Source of the DNA: Archivesica marissinica
Taxonomy: Eukaryota > Mollusca > Bivalvia > Venerida > Vesicomyidae
Direction: 5' to 3'
Assembly: GCA_014843695.1 (NCBI GenBank)
Contig: CM026387.1
Location: forward strand, 73,505,749 to 73,569,748
Length of the DNA stretch: 64,000 nucleotides
How positions within the stretch are numbered: the stretch's first letter is position 1; every line of letters starts with the position of its first letter. Position numbers and translations under genes: made by a program. Of this stretch, positions 11,874 to 24,304 are shown in pieces. The notes under the pieces are model-generated. The model was given only the letters and a program-made list of their open reading frames with translations. It was not told the DNA's origin and did not search any database.

Positions 11874-13553
11874 AAAGACAATTTTGTTGGCATTTCATTT
11901 AATATAAAAGATATATACCATTACAATGACCATTTCTGCACATAAATATGACTTTCTTATGTCTTCCACATCACCATTGCACAGCACATGCCTTCAAATG
12001 GGACACTATGCAGTGTGCTTAACATAGACTGTTGGCCATTTTTGCAATAGAACTCTAAATAAGACATTTATAATGTCGTCACATATTAATCTTTACACTA
12101 ACAGTGTAATATTTCTCATGAATATATGAAATAATGTCTGCATGAGACAGACATACCACATTTATAGTATTAGATAAGACATTGTGGTGATTAGAGACAC
12201 TTATTTTACCCCACCCCCCTGCAAAACAAGGGTTTTTTGAAGAATGGAACTAAATCTTGCACCAGGAAGCTACTGAAAGGAAATACTTATTTGCATGGAG
12301 CACAAAAAATGTCACACAGGCAAAAAGGAAGACAACAAACATGGCAAATGATGGTCATTACAAATGCTGAGTGGGTCAGGCAGCTTACTGTAGGTCACAT
12401 GACAGTAAGAAATGGCAGAAAAGTAACTACAATATGCATTTAACTTCAGCTAGTGTGTCTTGAACAAGCACTGTGAGAGAACTGTGCATTGCCTCTTGAA
12501 ATATGACATTTCATCTTAGGGAGGTGAAGTTTGTTGCAAATATTAATAAATTACTGAAATATAACCACTCAAAAGCAATGAATATGCATATTTGTGCCAT
12601 ATATTTTACTGAAATTCTTCTTGTGAGGCCCTTGATATCTACTGGAACCAATTGCAAGCTTATTTCAATTAAACAACACTATTTCCTAATGAAAAAATCA
12701 ATTTTAACCATAACATACTCACACTGAAGGACAGAGATATCAATTATAAAGTATTAACACTAATAAAGGGAGGTAATTTGAATATACCAGCCTGCTTATA
12801 GGTTCCTATATGCCATTATTTACTTAGTACAATGAATTATTTATCATTTTTTGGGTTCATTTTATATCAGGCAATGTAAAATGACCACTTTCATTGTTTA
12901 ACTGCATTCACATTGGGCTTATTGTGCCATAATAGGCATCTTTAGTGAAGTTTCAATAAATCAAATCCAATGTTGTAGGTCTGAACCACCATAGTAATTC
13001 TTATCAACAGTAATTAGAATGAAAGCTCCCTGGAAAATTGCACCACAATAAGTACTGCGAAGGAAACCGACAAATTTTAAGAAGCGCACGTTCCTAGGTG
13101 GCAGAATTTGCGACATATGTTGCTGAAGCCATTTATTGACTCACGTTATGTGAAAAACTGCATTTCTCCAGACCCTACTGTTGTATGTATTAGGAACCCC
13201 TTTGAATTATTATTTAAGCTTAAAATGGTTCTTAATGTACACCATGAAGTAATTCCCAACTTGATAAACTAGTATATGTGATTCAGATTTTGCAAATATC
13301 TCAGCACAGTCTTTGTATCACAGAGAATAAGGACTAATCTTCATTGTAAACAATACATACACACCTCAGAACTATGTTATGTAACACCCTGTCTGGGCTC
13401 ATATTGCATAGCTACCTATTGTTTCCAGCACTCACACATTCAAATCATACTGCCGGGCAGTTAATCAAGCTATACATTGAAAATAAGCCTCTTCCAGGCA
13501 GCATTTTGGTGTGTAGTACTTTTCAAATAACATCATTCTTTACATTGTCCTTT
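11874..13553. other. Sequence between the two MITE-D copies
   Basis: 1.68 kb, AT-rich. Short open frames at 12237-12443, 12503-12727 and 13374-13613 carry no recognisable domain, and no other repeat was recognised. Confidence 0.5.
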
Positions 13554-14006
13554 AGGTCAGACACCGCTATTGCAATTTCCATAGGCCACCATTATAACAC
13601 ACAGTGCCATTAGATTTTCCCCAAAAATAGTTTGGCACAAAAGAGAGTAATTTTCAACAGAATGGCCTTTGAGCCACAGGAAAATGTCAAATTTCAATGG
13701 GGTTGACCAATTGCGGTTTTTTTAATTTCCCACTAAAGGCACCCACCCCCTACTCTGAAGGTAATTTGGTGGTGAATGTTGCACTGACACCTGCATTTAT
13801 AATATGCTGTTTATTTGTCACCAAATAGTCTGCAAATATTTTTAAATATTCCAAAATGCAGCTCATATATTGTATTTTAATATTTAGAAGTCATTTTCAA
13901 TATTTGTGACAATACCTACTCAGCCAATCAGTTCATGTATCTTAAGGGCTTCCCTACACTTTTTCAACCAATCCCAGACCACCATATCAATAACACCGTC
14001 TGACCT
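13554..14006. mobile_element. MITE-D copy 2
   Basis: Same orientation and almost the same sequence as copy 1. The ends extend symmetrically as TTTAGGTCAGAC and GTCTGACCTAAA. Confidence 0.82.
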
Positions 14007-14535
14007 AAAGGTACTTGAATGTTTGAACAGCTCAACCAAAAATGCCACCTCGCAAATTTATATGACAAAATAAACTAATAACTCTAAAATCCGAAATTTA
14101 ATAGTATTACAAAGTGTTACTAACCAATTTACCTTTGTTTTATAAACACTACGTGGCCAAACCATCTTATTTAGCTACCAAGTTTAATTAGGCTACCACT
14201 GAAACCACAATGGCCGACTGATCTTAATCACTGACACTTCTAGGTTACACAGACGCTTGTCTCACAGGAAGTTGAGTCATTGTTATTGTGAGACTTACAT
14301 TAATAATATTTAGTTTTAAAGTATATCATGTCCATTAAATTTAGTGTATTGTTGTCGGAAGCTTATGTTTATGTTATACTCGCAAACATTTACTATATAT
14401 TTCGAGTATTTGTTTTCTGTCAGTTGAATTTCAATGAGATGCCAGCCTGTAATTCGAGGCTGGGAGCCAGATCGGATACAGTTTGTTGCCAGAATGTAGT
14501 TTCCATAAGGATGGTATGAAATAAGAAAAAACACC
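14007..14535. other. Unique-looking sequence
   Basis: No gene or repeat recognised. Overlapping open frames near 14316-14594 on both strands look random, and one runs into SINE1. Confidence 0.5.
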
Positions 14536-14548
14536 TCAATGAATTGAT

Positions 14549-14793
14549 TCCGCCTCCGTGGTCGAGTGGTTACGGTCGCTGACTTGTGTAACACTGTAAC
14601 CTATCATCACTGATGGTCAAGGGTTCGAGCCCCACTCAGACCGTGTCTGATTTATATGAAAAAGTTGGTGCACCCAAGTAATGGTTAACTGCTGGAGCCT
14701 GCCCAGGAAAGCTGTTGTTAGGTAAACTGCGCGCCGGCGATATAGCCCAAAATGCTGCTGATGCAGGCGTAAAACCCGAAATATAACATAACA
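14549..14793 (+). mobile_element. Complete SINE1 with 13-bp target-site duplication
   Basis: The tRNA-like head has A box (GTGGTCGAGTGGTTACGG) and B box (GGGTTCGAGCCCCACTC), followed by the body and the tail AAAACCCGAAATATAACATA. TCAATGAATTGAT is present at 14536-14548 and again at 14794-14806. This is the reference full-length copy in the window (about 245 bp). Confidence 0.93.
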
Positions 14794-14811
14794 TCAATGA
14801 ATTGATGTCTG

Positions 14812-15050
14812 CTCTGTGTGTTTTTGTATTTATTTATCGTCTCTACTGCTTGCCCATATGAGCGATGGCCTCCTGAAGAGATTAGTCATTTTAGTCACCT
14901 AGTTCTTTTACATGCACAGTGTAATACACTGGCACAAGACCTTGGTTTAAAGTCCAATCTTAAAGACTGTTAATATTATTAGGGATCAAATCTGCGCTCC
15001 CTGGATTCACAGTCCAACGTGTTAGTTACCACTGGACTACTGACCTGTCC
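14812..15050 (-). mobile_element. SINE2 copy, reverse orientation
   Basis: Shares TTTATTTATCGTC, GCCCATATGAGCGA, CTCCTGAAGAGATTAGTCAT and the head CCCTGGATTCACAGTCCAAC with the copies at 24.3, 28.4 and 63.2 kb. On the minus strand the head is tRNA-like, with a B-box-like ATTTGATCC. Confidence 0.85.
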
Positions 15051-15539
15051 ATGTCTTCGGCAACAATTATCTGTACTATTTATAGCATTTATTTTGCACA
15101 GCGTGCAAAGAGTTAAAACATGTCTAGATCCTTCTACGGTATGAACATTTTATTTGATTGAGCTAATGTTCTCCTCATAAAATAATTTTCAAAACATGCA
15201 GACTTCATGATCACTCAGATGCGAATGTAAATAATTTCAGATGTTTATGCGTTCAGCTTATTCAATTGCGTAACTGATCGGCAAAATATTGACACACAGT
15301 AGATTCATTTTGCCGCTTCATACCAAAATCACCAGTATGGCCAACATAAAACAACAATAAGCTTGAAAAGAATGGCAGAGTTGTTTCCTGGAATTATGGT
15401 AGTCATGCAAAGGTTATTGAGATATGTCATATTGGGGAATGCATGAGAACACTTTATGAGTGAGCGGCTTTTAGTTTTCCTTGTTTTTATGCCTCCCCAC
15501 TTTTCAGAGTGCATGTGTGAGATGATGTATCTCGATCCA
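15051..15539. other. Unique-looking sequence
   Basis: No gene recognised. Its last 57 bp (from 15484) are duplicated at 15660. Confidence 0.5.
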
Positions 15540-16713
15540 GGCAATCACTGCCACTGTAAATGTTGATCAATTTGACGTATCAATTGTTGAACCATGCAAT
15601 CACTGCCACTGTAAATGTTGATCAATTTGACGTATCAATTGTTGGACCATGCAATCACTGTTTTTATGCCTCCCCACTTTTCAGAGTGCATGTGTGAGAT
15701 GATGTATCTCGATCCAGGCAATCACTGCCACTGTAAATGTTGATCAATTTGACGTATCAATTGTTAAACCATGCAATCACTGCCACTGTAAATGTTGATC
15801 AATTGTTAAACCATGCAATCACTGCCACTATAAATGTTGATCAATTGTTAAACCATGCAATCACTGCCACTATAAATGTTGATCAATTGTTAAACCATGC
15901 AATCACTGCCACTATGAATGTTGATCAATTGTTAAACCATGCAATCACTGCCACAACTGTAAAGGTTGATAATTCGGAGTATCAATTGTTAAACCATGCA
16001 ATCACTGCCACAACTGTAAAGGTTGATCAATTCGGAGTATCAATTGTTAAACCTTGCAATCACTGCCACTATAAATGTTGATCAATTTGACGTATCAATT
16101 GTTAAACCATGCAATCACTGCCACTATAAATGTTGATCAATTTGACGAATCAATTGTTAAACCATGCAATCACTGCCACTATAAATGTTGATCAATTGTT
16201 AAACCATGCAATCACTGCCACAACTGTAAAGGTTGATCAATTCGAAGTATCAATTGTTAAACCATGCAATCACTGCCACTGTAAATGTTGATCAATTGTT
16301 AAACCATGCAATTATTGCCACTGTAAATGTTGATCAATTGTTAAACCTTGCAATCACTGCCACTATAAATGTTGATCAATTGTTAAACCATGCAATCACT
16401 GCCACTGTAAATGTTGATCAATTGTTAAACCATGCAATCACTGCCACTATAAATGTTGATCAATTCGACGTATCAATTGTTAAACCTTGCAATCACTGCC
16501 ACTGTAAATGTTGATCAATTGTTAAACCTTGCAATCACTGCCACTATAAATGTTGATCAATTGTTAAACCATGCAATCACTGCCACTGTAAATGTCGATC
16601 AATTGTTAAACCATGCAATCACTGCCACTATAAATGTTGATCAATTGTTAAACCATGCAATCACTGCCACTATAAATGTTGATCAATTCGGAGTATCAAT
16701 TGTTGAACCTTGA
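15540..16713. repeat. Tandem array, 42-bp unit with 54-bp variants
   Basis: The unit contains AACCATGCAATCACTGCCAC and TATAAATGTTGATCAATTGT; longer units add TTGACGTATCAA. The flanking block TTTTTATGCCTCCCCACTTT occurs before the array (15484) and again inside it (15660), so flank and array were duplicated together. The 14-residue repeat ORFs are by-products. Confidence 0.95.
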
Positions 16714-17040
16714 ATTCACAAATCTTGTATCAGTGGTGAATTATAGCTGGGTGGTTATATTGTGTGTCAATGATATAGCACGCAAATAATTGACACACTT
16801 TACACAGGTATTGAGTATAAGTATGTTGTACACAAACCCAGATCTACATGTACAACAAGGTGACACCTTTAGGTCTAGGTCACAACATTTTACACATATG
16901 CCAATGATGTGGGCCATGTTATATAATTATACCCATATCTCCAAGATTAGTATCACTCTAGAGATTAAAGTTTAAATCTGTCAGTAATGGTACTTCAGAG
17001 AATATCTTTAGATATTGTTATAGTGAGATTCACATGCTCT
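16714..17040. other. Unique-looking sequence
   Basis: Nothing recognised. Confidence 0.5.
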
Positions 17041-17091
17041 GTCTTCAAGGTCATCTGTCTTCAAGGTCATCTGTCTTCAAGGTCAACACCA
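17041..17091. repeat. Three copies of a 16-bp repeat
   Basis: GTCTTCAAGGTCATCT repeated three times. Confidence 0.85.
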
Positions 17092-17226
17092 CACTTGACA
17101 GGCCAAGTGTCACAAATGCTCTAAACCATTATGAAACCAAGATGCTGATATTGTCTGATAGAGGGGAATGTAATTAAATCTCTGGGACATTTGTATCTTG
17201 TTACCTACCTTACCAGGGTCTGGATC

Positions 17227-17583
17227 TTAACGGTTTTCACACTAGCAGCGAAAATAACAGTCGACTATGTCACGCAATTTCATTGGAATTATGTCATAGC
17301 AACACACAATTCTAAGGAAAATCTATGACATATTTCCAGAGTTTTCAGATACAAATAAGAAAAACACATTAATTAATTGTCGGCTGCTACAACTATTCAA
17401 ACTATTTATAGCCTTTATTTTCCCCGAGGAATTAGCTATCCAGTTGGTTTGCAGAAGGTCGATGGTCTTCCTCCACCAATAATATCTGGAGAGTCACCAT
17501 TCCGACCTAAGCTGTTTGTGCAACTTTTAACCCCAAAACAAACAAAAACAAATTAATTTTACCCAGCATGCACAGAGGTAACT
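17227..17583 (-). mobile_element. MITE-C copy with nested SINE4 fragment
   Basis: Starts TTAA-CGGTTTTCACACTAGCAG and ends CCCAGCATGCACAGAGG, the reverse of the 21646-21969 copy (shared ACACATTAATTAATTGTC and CACACAATTCTAA). A SINE4 3' piece is inserted at about 17425-17555. Confidence 0.65.
17425..17555 (+). mobile_element. SINE4 3' fragment
   Basis: CTTCCTCCACCAATAATATC, TGGAGAGTCACC and the A-rich tail CCCCAAAACAAACAAAAACA match the other SINE4 copies. Confidence 0.75.
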
Positions 17584-18549
17584 CTTTTATCACGTAGTGA
17601 CGTAGGCTAATATGCTAAAACATCTCCTTATAATTATATGTAAAGGATATAAGCCAACAACAATCCAATATGTAAAATATTGCACTGTGTGAGGCGCATA
17701 ACGCCAAACTGATTGAGGCTTATATCTTACTTAAAACACACACTTATATCCTACTAATTAAAATTGTTAATTTCGTACATTTACGCGTAGGATTTAATAT
17801 AATGCTCTGGCCTTTTGACAGCTGTCCAATATTAATATTAATGGACTACAAGTATAAAGGTATGACGTCACGACAGTGTTTTAAGATGCCATAGACCACC
17901 TGTACAACTACAGTTACATTCTCTGTTGAGTGTTGTTAACTTTGTGAGGGTAGTTAATTGATTTATATTCATGCATCATTTGATCCTGTAGTAACAGATT
18001 TTACAGCTCCAGTGCTATAAAATGGGACTGTTTGCTTTCTTGTTGATGGCATTCTGTAGTATGTGTGATATTGCATTTCCATATTGTCACAGATATATCC
18101 CCAGTCCTTGGTGCTGCTGATTGTGGAAACATTGCCTTCAGATAGAGAGAGATCATAGGGCAAATAGCCAAATAATTGCTTTTCTATAAGAAAAGAAAAT
18201 TGGCTATTTTAGGAAATTAGCAAATAGCTGTAATTATATAGGGAGAATTAAATAAGAACTTTCGCCCATATTTTGTACAAACCATGGTGACGGTCGGTCA
18301 ATTGGTTCATTGTCAAGGTCACACTTTGAGGTCGCATGTCAGATGCTTATATTCTGTATCTGATGATGCACCATTGGAGGGATTTAAAAGCAAGTTCCAC
18401 AATTTCATTTAATCACTCCCAAGTCCACTTCATGACCCAGTTTTAAACAATGTGGATATATGTTTCTTGTTGGCAGATACTGAAATTTAAAATGTACTTT
18501 ATTGTCAGCGCATATGAAATTTTGTGACATTTGCTGTCTCGGATGGGGG
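17584..18549. other. Unique-looking sequence
   Basis: No gene or known repeat recognised. Contains a short inverted pair near 18176-18210 (CAAATAGCCAAATAATTGCT). Confidence 0.5.
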
Positions 18550-19540
18550 TCTAGCATCTCCAATAGACCCAGTTCTAGCATCATCTATAGATACTGGTCT
18601 AGCATCTCCAATAGACCCAGTTCTAGCATCATCTATAGATACTGGTCTAGCATCTCCAATAGTCCCAGTTCTAGCATCATCTATAGATACTGGTCTAGCT
18701 TCTTCAATATACCCAGTTCTAGCATCGTCTATAGATATTGGTCTAGCATCTCCAATAGACCCAGTTCTAGCATCATCTATAGATACTGGTCTAGCATCTC
18801 CAATAGACCCAGTTCTTGCATCATCTATAGATAATGGTTTAGCATCTCCAATAGACCCAGTTCTAGCATCGTCTATAGATATTGGTCTAGCATCTCCAAT
18901 AGACCCAGTTCTAGCATCATCTATAGATACAGGTCTAGCATCTCCAATAGACACAGTTCTAGCACCATCTATAAACGCATGTGGAGCATCTCCAATAGAC
19001 CCAGTTCTAGCATCATCTATAGATGCAGGTAGAGCATCTCCAATAGACCCAGTTCTAGCATCATCTATAGATGCTAGTGGAGCATCTCCAATAGACCCAG
19101 TTCTAGCATCATCTATAGATGCTAGTGGAGCATCTCCAATAGACCCAGTTCTAGCATCATCTATAGATGCAGATGTAGCATCTCCAATAGACCCAGTTCT
19201 AGCATCATCTATAGATGCAGATGTAGCATCTCCAATAGACCCAGTTCTAGCATCATCTATAGATGCAGATGTAGTATCTCCAATAGACCCAGTTCTAGCA
19301 TCATCTATAGATGCAGATGTAGCATCTCCAATAGACCCAGTTCTAGCATCATCTATAGATGCAGATGTAGCATCTCCAATAGAACCAGTTCTAGCATCTG
19401 ATCTATTGACGTATTTCTAGCATCTCCAATAACTCAGTTCTAGCATCTAATCTTTAGATATAGGGCTGGCATCTCCTATGGAGACAGTTCTAACATCTGA
19501 TCTTTAGACGGAGGTCTAGATTCTCCAATAGTTGTAGCAT
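18550..19540 (+). repeat. Tandem array, 48-bp unit
   Basis: About 18 regular units to 19410, then decayed ones. The unit contains GGTCTAGCATCTCCAATAGA and CCAGTTCTAGCATCATCTAT. The left half carries the ATAGATACTGGT form and the right half ATAGATGCAGATG, so the array spread from different founders. The same unit in reverse complement forms the array at 23372-23727. The 298-codon frame (18524-19420) is a by-product: other frames on both strands are also open. Confidence 0.95.
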
Positions 19541-19734
19541 CTGACGGAGGTCTGGCATTTCCTTTGGACACAGTTCTAGTGCTAACCATGTCATTATAGT
19601 TGCATTATCGTGGCATCATGCATGTGAACCATTTCAAAACATTTCATTCCAAAGGATGCTGTATAAAATAGAACAAAGACAAGTCAGAGTCCTAGTTGAA
19701 TTTTGATGAAATTATGGACATATAAAAGACATTT

Positions 19735-20065
19735 TGTCACTGCCAAGGGAAACAATCAAGTTGTGGTTTTCGGGATGGGGGGGGGGGCAATATCCTGCAG
19801 TTAAATCTTAAATGACATTTTCGACACTCCCATGGGGAACAGTCAAGTTGTGATTTTTCCCCAGCAATCCGGCAGTTAAATAACATTTTGCGAGCAGTAA
19901 CTGTCACTCCATCTGGGTTTATGCTACTTGTGGTTTCAGTTAAATTCCACAGTGCAGTGGCATTTTGAGGCCAGCATCATGAATAACAACACGCCACCCA
20001 ATATTGGACGTTTGCATACAGTACTTGTTGTTTTCAGTTAAATCCCACAGTTAGGTGACATTTGA
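19735..20065. repeat. Degenerate ~95-bp repeat, about four units
   Basis: Loosely repeated AATCAAGTTGTGGTTTT, CAGTTAAAT and TGACATTT elements with a poly-G run at 19779. Old and diverged. Confidence 0.55.
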
Positions 20066-20974
20066 TGTAGTTTAATCAAGAATGTCAATCATAGTAGATT
20101 AACTTCCCATGTTGATACCAACTCAATTTTCTGTCCATGAAATGTCCAATGCAGTTCTGTTGACAAAAACTAATATCACCTTATGAGATTTTCTCCTAGG
20201 AAAAAGACAGACCAAAATTGTCAGAACGTCACTCTAAATAGCAAGCATTAATTGGTCTTTACTAGCGGAAATCAAATAAATTTTCTTTTTACTGCATTTG
20301 TGGAGCAATCAGTGTAACGTAATATTACAACACTTTGCAGTACCAGTGACGTATTCTGGAGTAACTTGTTACAGTTCTGGAGGAAAAATATTTCCAGTAT
20401 CGATTAAAGAATCAAAAGCTGCTGTGATGTAAGAAGTTATTTGCAGCAGAATTGAGGTGAAAAATGGTGAAAGGAGATAATGTCAAAATGACATGTATTT
20501 GTTTTGGTATTATGAAGTGACACTTGTGGTGATTGCGCGGGAGATGAAGAACACTTTCCTGTTTGTTGATTAAATACTTGTTTGGTTTTTCCTGAATAAT
20601 AAAATAATGGTGGTTTGTTTACAGTAGTGAATTCGATATAATGCTTGATAATTTCTTGAATAAATAATGTTGGTTATTCTACCGGAATAATGTTGTCACA
20701 TTTTCGTATTTCTTGGTTAAATCGCATTGTTGAGTTTTTTGTAGTACTTATTATGCTTGCTGCAAGTTCGGTGGGGGATATTGATTTGACGTCATATCTG
20801 TGCATCTGTCCGGTGCCAGTTCTCAAAGTAACCAATGGGTGAAATGTTGATTGAAGCTTAAAGTAAATATGTAATACCATAGTGTGGTGATGCACATTTC
20901 GTGGAGTAACTCCGCAACACAGTAACTCCACAGTTATTGCCCTTTAATTGAAAATCCACAATTTTGTTTGTTCT
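20066..20974. other. Intergenic sequence with a diverged dispersed repeat
   Basis: No gene recognised. 20820-20960 (CCATAGTGTGGTGATGCAC, TTATTGCCCTTTAATTGA) resembles 21240-21370, indicating an old duplication or two copies of an unnamed element. Confidence 0.5.
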
Positions 20975-21121
20975 CAGATTCAACTTTATTTAATTCTTTG
21001 TTCAAATGATTGTAGTCGACGACAGTTCATTTATATGTTTTTCTTATTTCTAACTAACACAAGCCTATGAAATTGCGTGACATATTTGACTGTTATTTTC
21101 ACCGCTAGCATGCAGAGTTAA
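20975..21121 (+). mobile_element. MITE-C right part
   Basis: Shares CGACGACAGTTCATT, TTTTTCTTATTTCTA and the end GCTAGCATGCAGAG-TTAA with the copy at 21646-21969. The left end is lost. Confidence 0.65.
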
Positions 21122-21645
21122 TGAAAGCGTATTATGTGGTCGGTTGTGTCGGTGGAAACTGTGTACTCGGGGGAGTGGAAGGAGGGTAGAAATCCACCTG
21201 AGAGTATTGGGGGGGATCCATACTGTTCGATAATGAGACCACGATATCATCTCAGTACCCAATGGTTGGACTTTTATGAAACTTAGTATGACCATAGTGC
21301 AGAGATGCATGATTGATTGTTGTCGGGGTTGGGCCAGTAACAGATGAGTTATTGCCCTTTAATTGACATGAAATTCACAAATGTGTGTCTCCAGAGCCAG
21401 TTGGGCGGCAGGGGATGTCAATTCATCAAATTTACTTCTTTTCATTAAGTTTGTAATGTAATAGAAAATGAATAACACTGCCTCTTTATAGGCAACGCTA
21501 TTAACTACCACTGCTGGCCGCATACAACCTGTCTTACAATGATATGCAGTTTCATAAATTCAAGATGAGCCTCTATCCCATTGAACAGCTGCATGTTGCA
21601 ATGACATCTACAGCGACTAGAATATTATGTACTCAGTATGTCAAT

Positions 21646-21969
21646 TTAACTCTGCATGCTGGGTAAAATAAAGTTAATGAATAGTTCAGATAATTGTAGC
21701 AGACGACAATTCATTAATTGTGTTTTTCTTATTTGTAGCTGTAAACTTTGGAAAATATGTCATGGAATTTCATTAGAATTGTGTGTTACGAGTGTTACGA
21801 CACAATTCTAATGAAATTCCACGACACAATTCTAATGAAATTCCACGACACAATTCTAATGAAATTCCACGACACAATTCTAATGAAATTCCACGACACA
21901 ATTCTAATGAAATTCCATGACATATTTCATTGTTATTGTTCATTGCACCGCTAGTATGTATAGAGTTAA
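21646..21969 (+). mobile_element. MITE-C, TTAA-flanked, carrying an internal array
   Basis: TTAA-CTCTGCATGCTGGG at the left and CTAGTATGTATAGAG-TTAA at the right form inverted ends. Inside, a 24-bp unit has expanded (21800-21919). Confidence 0.78.
21764..21919. repeat. 21-bp perfect hairpin leading into a 24-bp tandem array
   Basis: 21764-21784 is the exact reverse complement of 21800-21820 with a 15-nt loop. The right arm is the first unit of the array (CACAATTCTAATGAAATTCC plus ACGA, five units). Confidence 0.9.
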
Positions 21970-22195
21970 ATCTTTGCTGGATATGTTATAAACTGCTGAA
22001 TAAACGTGTAACAGACATGGGTCAAACATTTGATTTCGTTGTCTTATCTTTTTCTCCATTAATTCTATATCTATAATTCTATATCTATATCTGTGAATAC
22101 AAAACATGACATAACAAAATACAACACAAAACATTACAATTTAAAGAAATGTAAATTGGTCTTCTAGCTACATTATTTACGGTCCTTCCCGAGTA

Positions 22196-23115
22196 CAGTA
22201 AAAACCCTCTATGCAACCACCCCGGTTTCGAGACCACCCCCGCTATTGCGAATGATTTTTTTCAGAACGGAATATTTCACTATACATGTCAATGGTCGTT
22301 GACCCCGATAACCAGACCACCCCGTTATTCCGTAATACGACCAGTTAATTCAGACAAATGCCATTAATCCTATGCTAATTGAACCCCTAATACGAACGAC
22401 CACGGGCGATTTTCTCACTTTCATTGATAAAACATTTTTGATTATGTCCCTGTTTTACAACAATTAAGCGACAATTAAGCGACCACTTTATGGTATCAGT
22501 CAAGGTTAAGTGAGATAAACACGGAAGTGTTGATTGTAAATGATTGATTTTGATTGCTTTTAATCTTATGTATATTGTCTGGAGTGGAGTATCGCAGCTA
22601 AAGTTGTACTGCATGTGTAAGGACTTGGGCACTCTGTCACAGGACTTAGCTAAAACATCCAAGATGAGATCGAGAAACAATCCGTGAAAGTGAAGTGTTT
22701 ATATAAGCAGTCAACCTGTGAATGTTTTTTTTTAAATAATGAATGATTGATGATGATATGTACTTTTCAAGGAAACTACTGTGCTTGGTATACACAATAT
22801 AATTAATGAAAACAAGAAAATAAATTTTGAAAATAAATGGATTAACTCATTTACATTGTTCTTTATTTAATTATTAATTAATTAATTGTGATATACAGTT
22901 GTCTATGAATGAGAAGTACCTAAACCATAGAAACAACCAACTCTTCTGTAATTAAAACAGAAACACCAAGAAATTGTCATATATGAAAGTACATTGTACA
23001 TGTAGTAAAATATCATAATTTGGTCTTCTGGACCAAACTTGATAAAGAGACCACCCCGCTAATAAGACCACTTTTTGGAAGTCCCATAGGTGGTCTTATT
23101 ATAGGGGTTTTACTG
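22196..23115. mobile_element. Pogo/Tigger-like TIR element (920 bp, probably non-autonomous)
   Basis: The left end CAGTAAAAACCCTCTATGCA and the right end GGTCTTATTATAGGGG plus TTTTACTG are inverted repeats, flanked by TA on both sides (22194-22195, 23116-23117). CAGT ends, TA target and the ACCACC-rich subterminal sequence fit pogo/Tigger elements. A 97-codon minus frame (22387-22680) shows no clear transposase motif. Confidence 0.75.
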
Positions 23116-23216
23116 TAGTTGATTTTGTTGGTTTCAACAGAATAAACATATTGCTAGAAATACAGACAGTATATGTATAGTTGCTGTAATCAGACATCTA
23201 TATAACAGGGAAAGGA

Positions 23217-23776
23217 AGTTGTGATATTGCAATTGTAGCGCGTTCGCTTCAGATGCGAAAGGGCCAGAGTTTGCGCCGAGCTGTAGCCCTTACGATTACG
23301 CCCTTAGGCAAGGCATTTAAGTTCCACATTGCCTCTTCTCTCCCTCGTGGCGATGGATTCCATGAGAAATGAGGTAGACGCTAGACCAGTATCTATAGAT
23401 GATGCTAGAACTGGGTCTATTGGAGATGCTAGACCAATATCTATAGATGATGCTAGAACTGGGTATATTGGAGAAGCTAGACCAGTATCTATAGATGATG
23501 CTAGAATGAGGTAGATGCTAGACCAGTATCTATAGATGATGCTAGAACTGGGTCTATTGGAGATGCTAGACCAATATCTATAGATGATGCTAGAACTGGG
23601 TATATTGGAGAAGCTAGACCAGTATCTATAGATGATGCTAGAACTGGGTATATTGGAGAAGCTAGACCAGTATCTATAGATGATGCTAGAACTGGGTATA
23701 TTGGAGAAGCTGTACCAGTATCTATAAAGCAATTAATCTAACATTGTAAAAACAAGCTAAAATTAATTTGTATGAA
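23217..23776 (+). mobile_element. SINE3 interrupted by a 48-bp array
   Basis: The head (TAGCGCGTTCGCTTCAGATG, decayed B box) and body (AGTTCCACATTGCCTCTTCT, GGCGATGGATTCCATGAGAA) end at about 23371. After the array the SINE resumes at about 23728 with GCAATTAATCTAAC and ends near 23776. Other copies have CTCGAGAGCGATTAATCTAAC at this junction. Confidence 0.82.
23372..23727 (-). repeat. 48-bp tandem array inside SINE3, reverse of the 18.5-kb array
   Basis: Units contain GATGATGCTAGAACTGGGTC and ATTGGAGATGCTAGACCAG, the reverse complement of the 18550-19540 unit. About seven units. Confidence 0.93.
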
Positions 23777-23836
23777 CTAAGGTAAGGGATATGGCAAGCA
23801 TCATCACACATCTGCTGTGATTAGTGTGTATGTGTG

Positions 23837-24250
<414 letters not shown>

Positions 24251-24304
24251 ATAAATTATATGTAGAACATTCATAAAACACTTCCATTTCACAATAGGTC
24301 ATTT

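Noticed and set aside
12237..12727. Short frames of 68 and 74 codons
   Set aside because: No motif, no splice context; length expected by chance in AT-rich DNA.
11414..14006. LTR retrotransposon with 455-bp direct repeats
   Set aside because: The repeats have their own inverted ends and occur singly elsewhere (28.1 kb); the 1.7 kb between shows no gag/pol, primer-binding site or polypurine tract.
14549..14640. tRNA gene
   Set aside because: A and B boxes are present but the cloverleaf is not maintained, and the sequence continues into the SINE1 body with a tail and target duplication.
15540..16713. CRISPR-like alternation of repeat and spacer
   Set aside because: Spacers are not unique; it is a eukaryotic tandem array with length variants, as are the 22-, 32- and 46-bp arrays.
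18524..19420. 298-codon open frame with a 16-residue repeat (ASPIDPVLASSID)
   Set aside because: It is entirely the 48-bp tandem unit; other frames on both strands are open too, and the same repeat occurs inverted inside a SINE.
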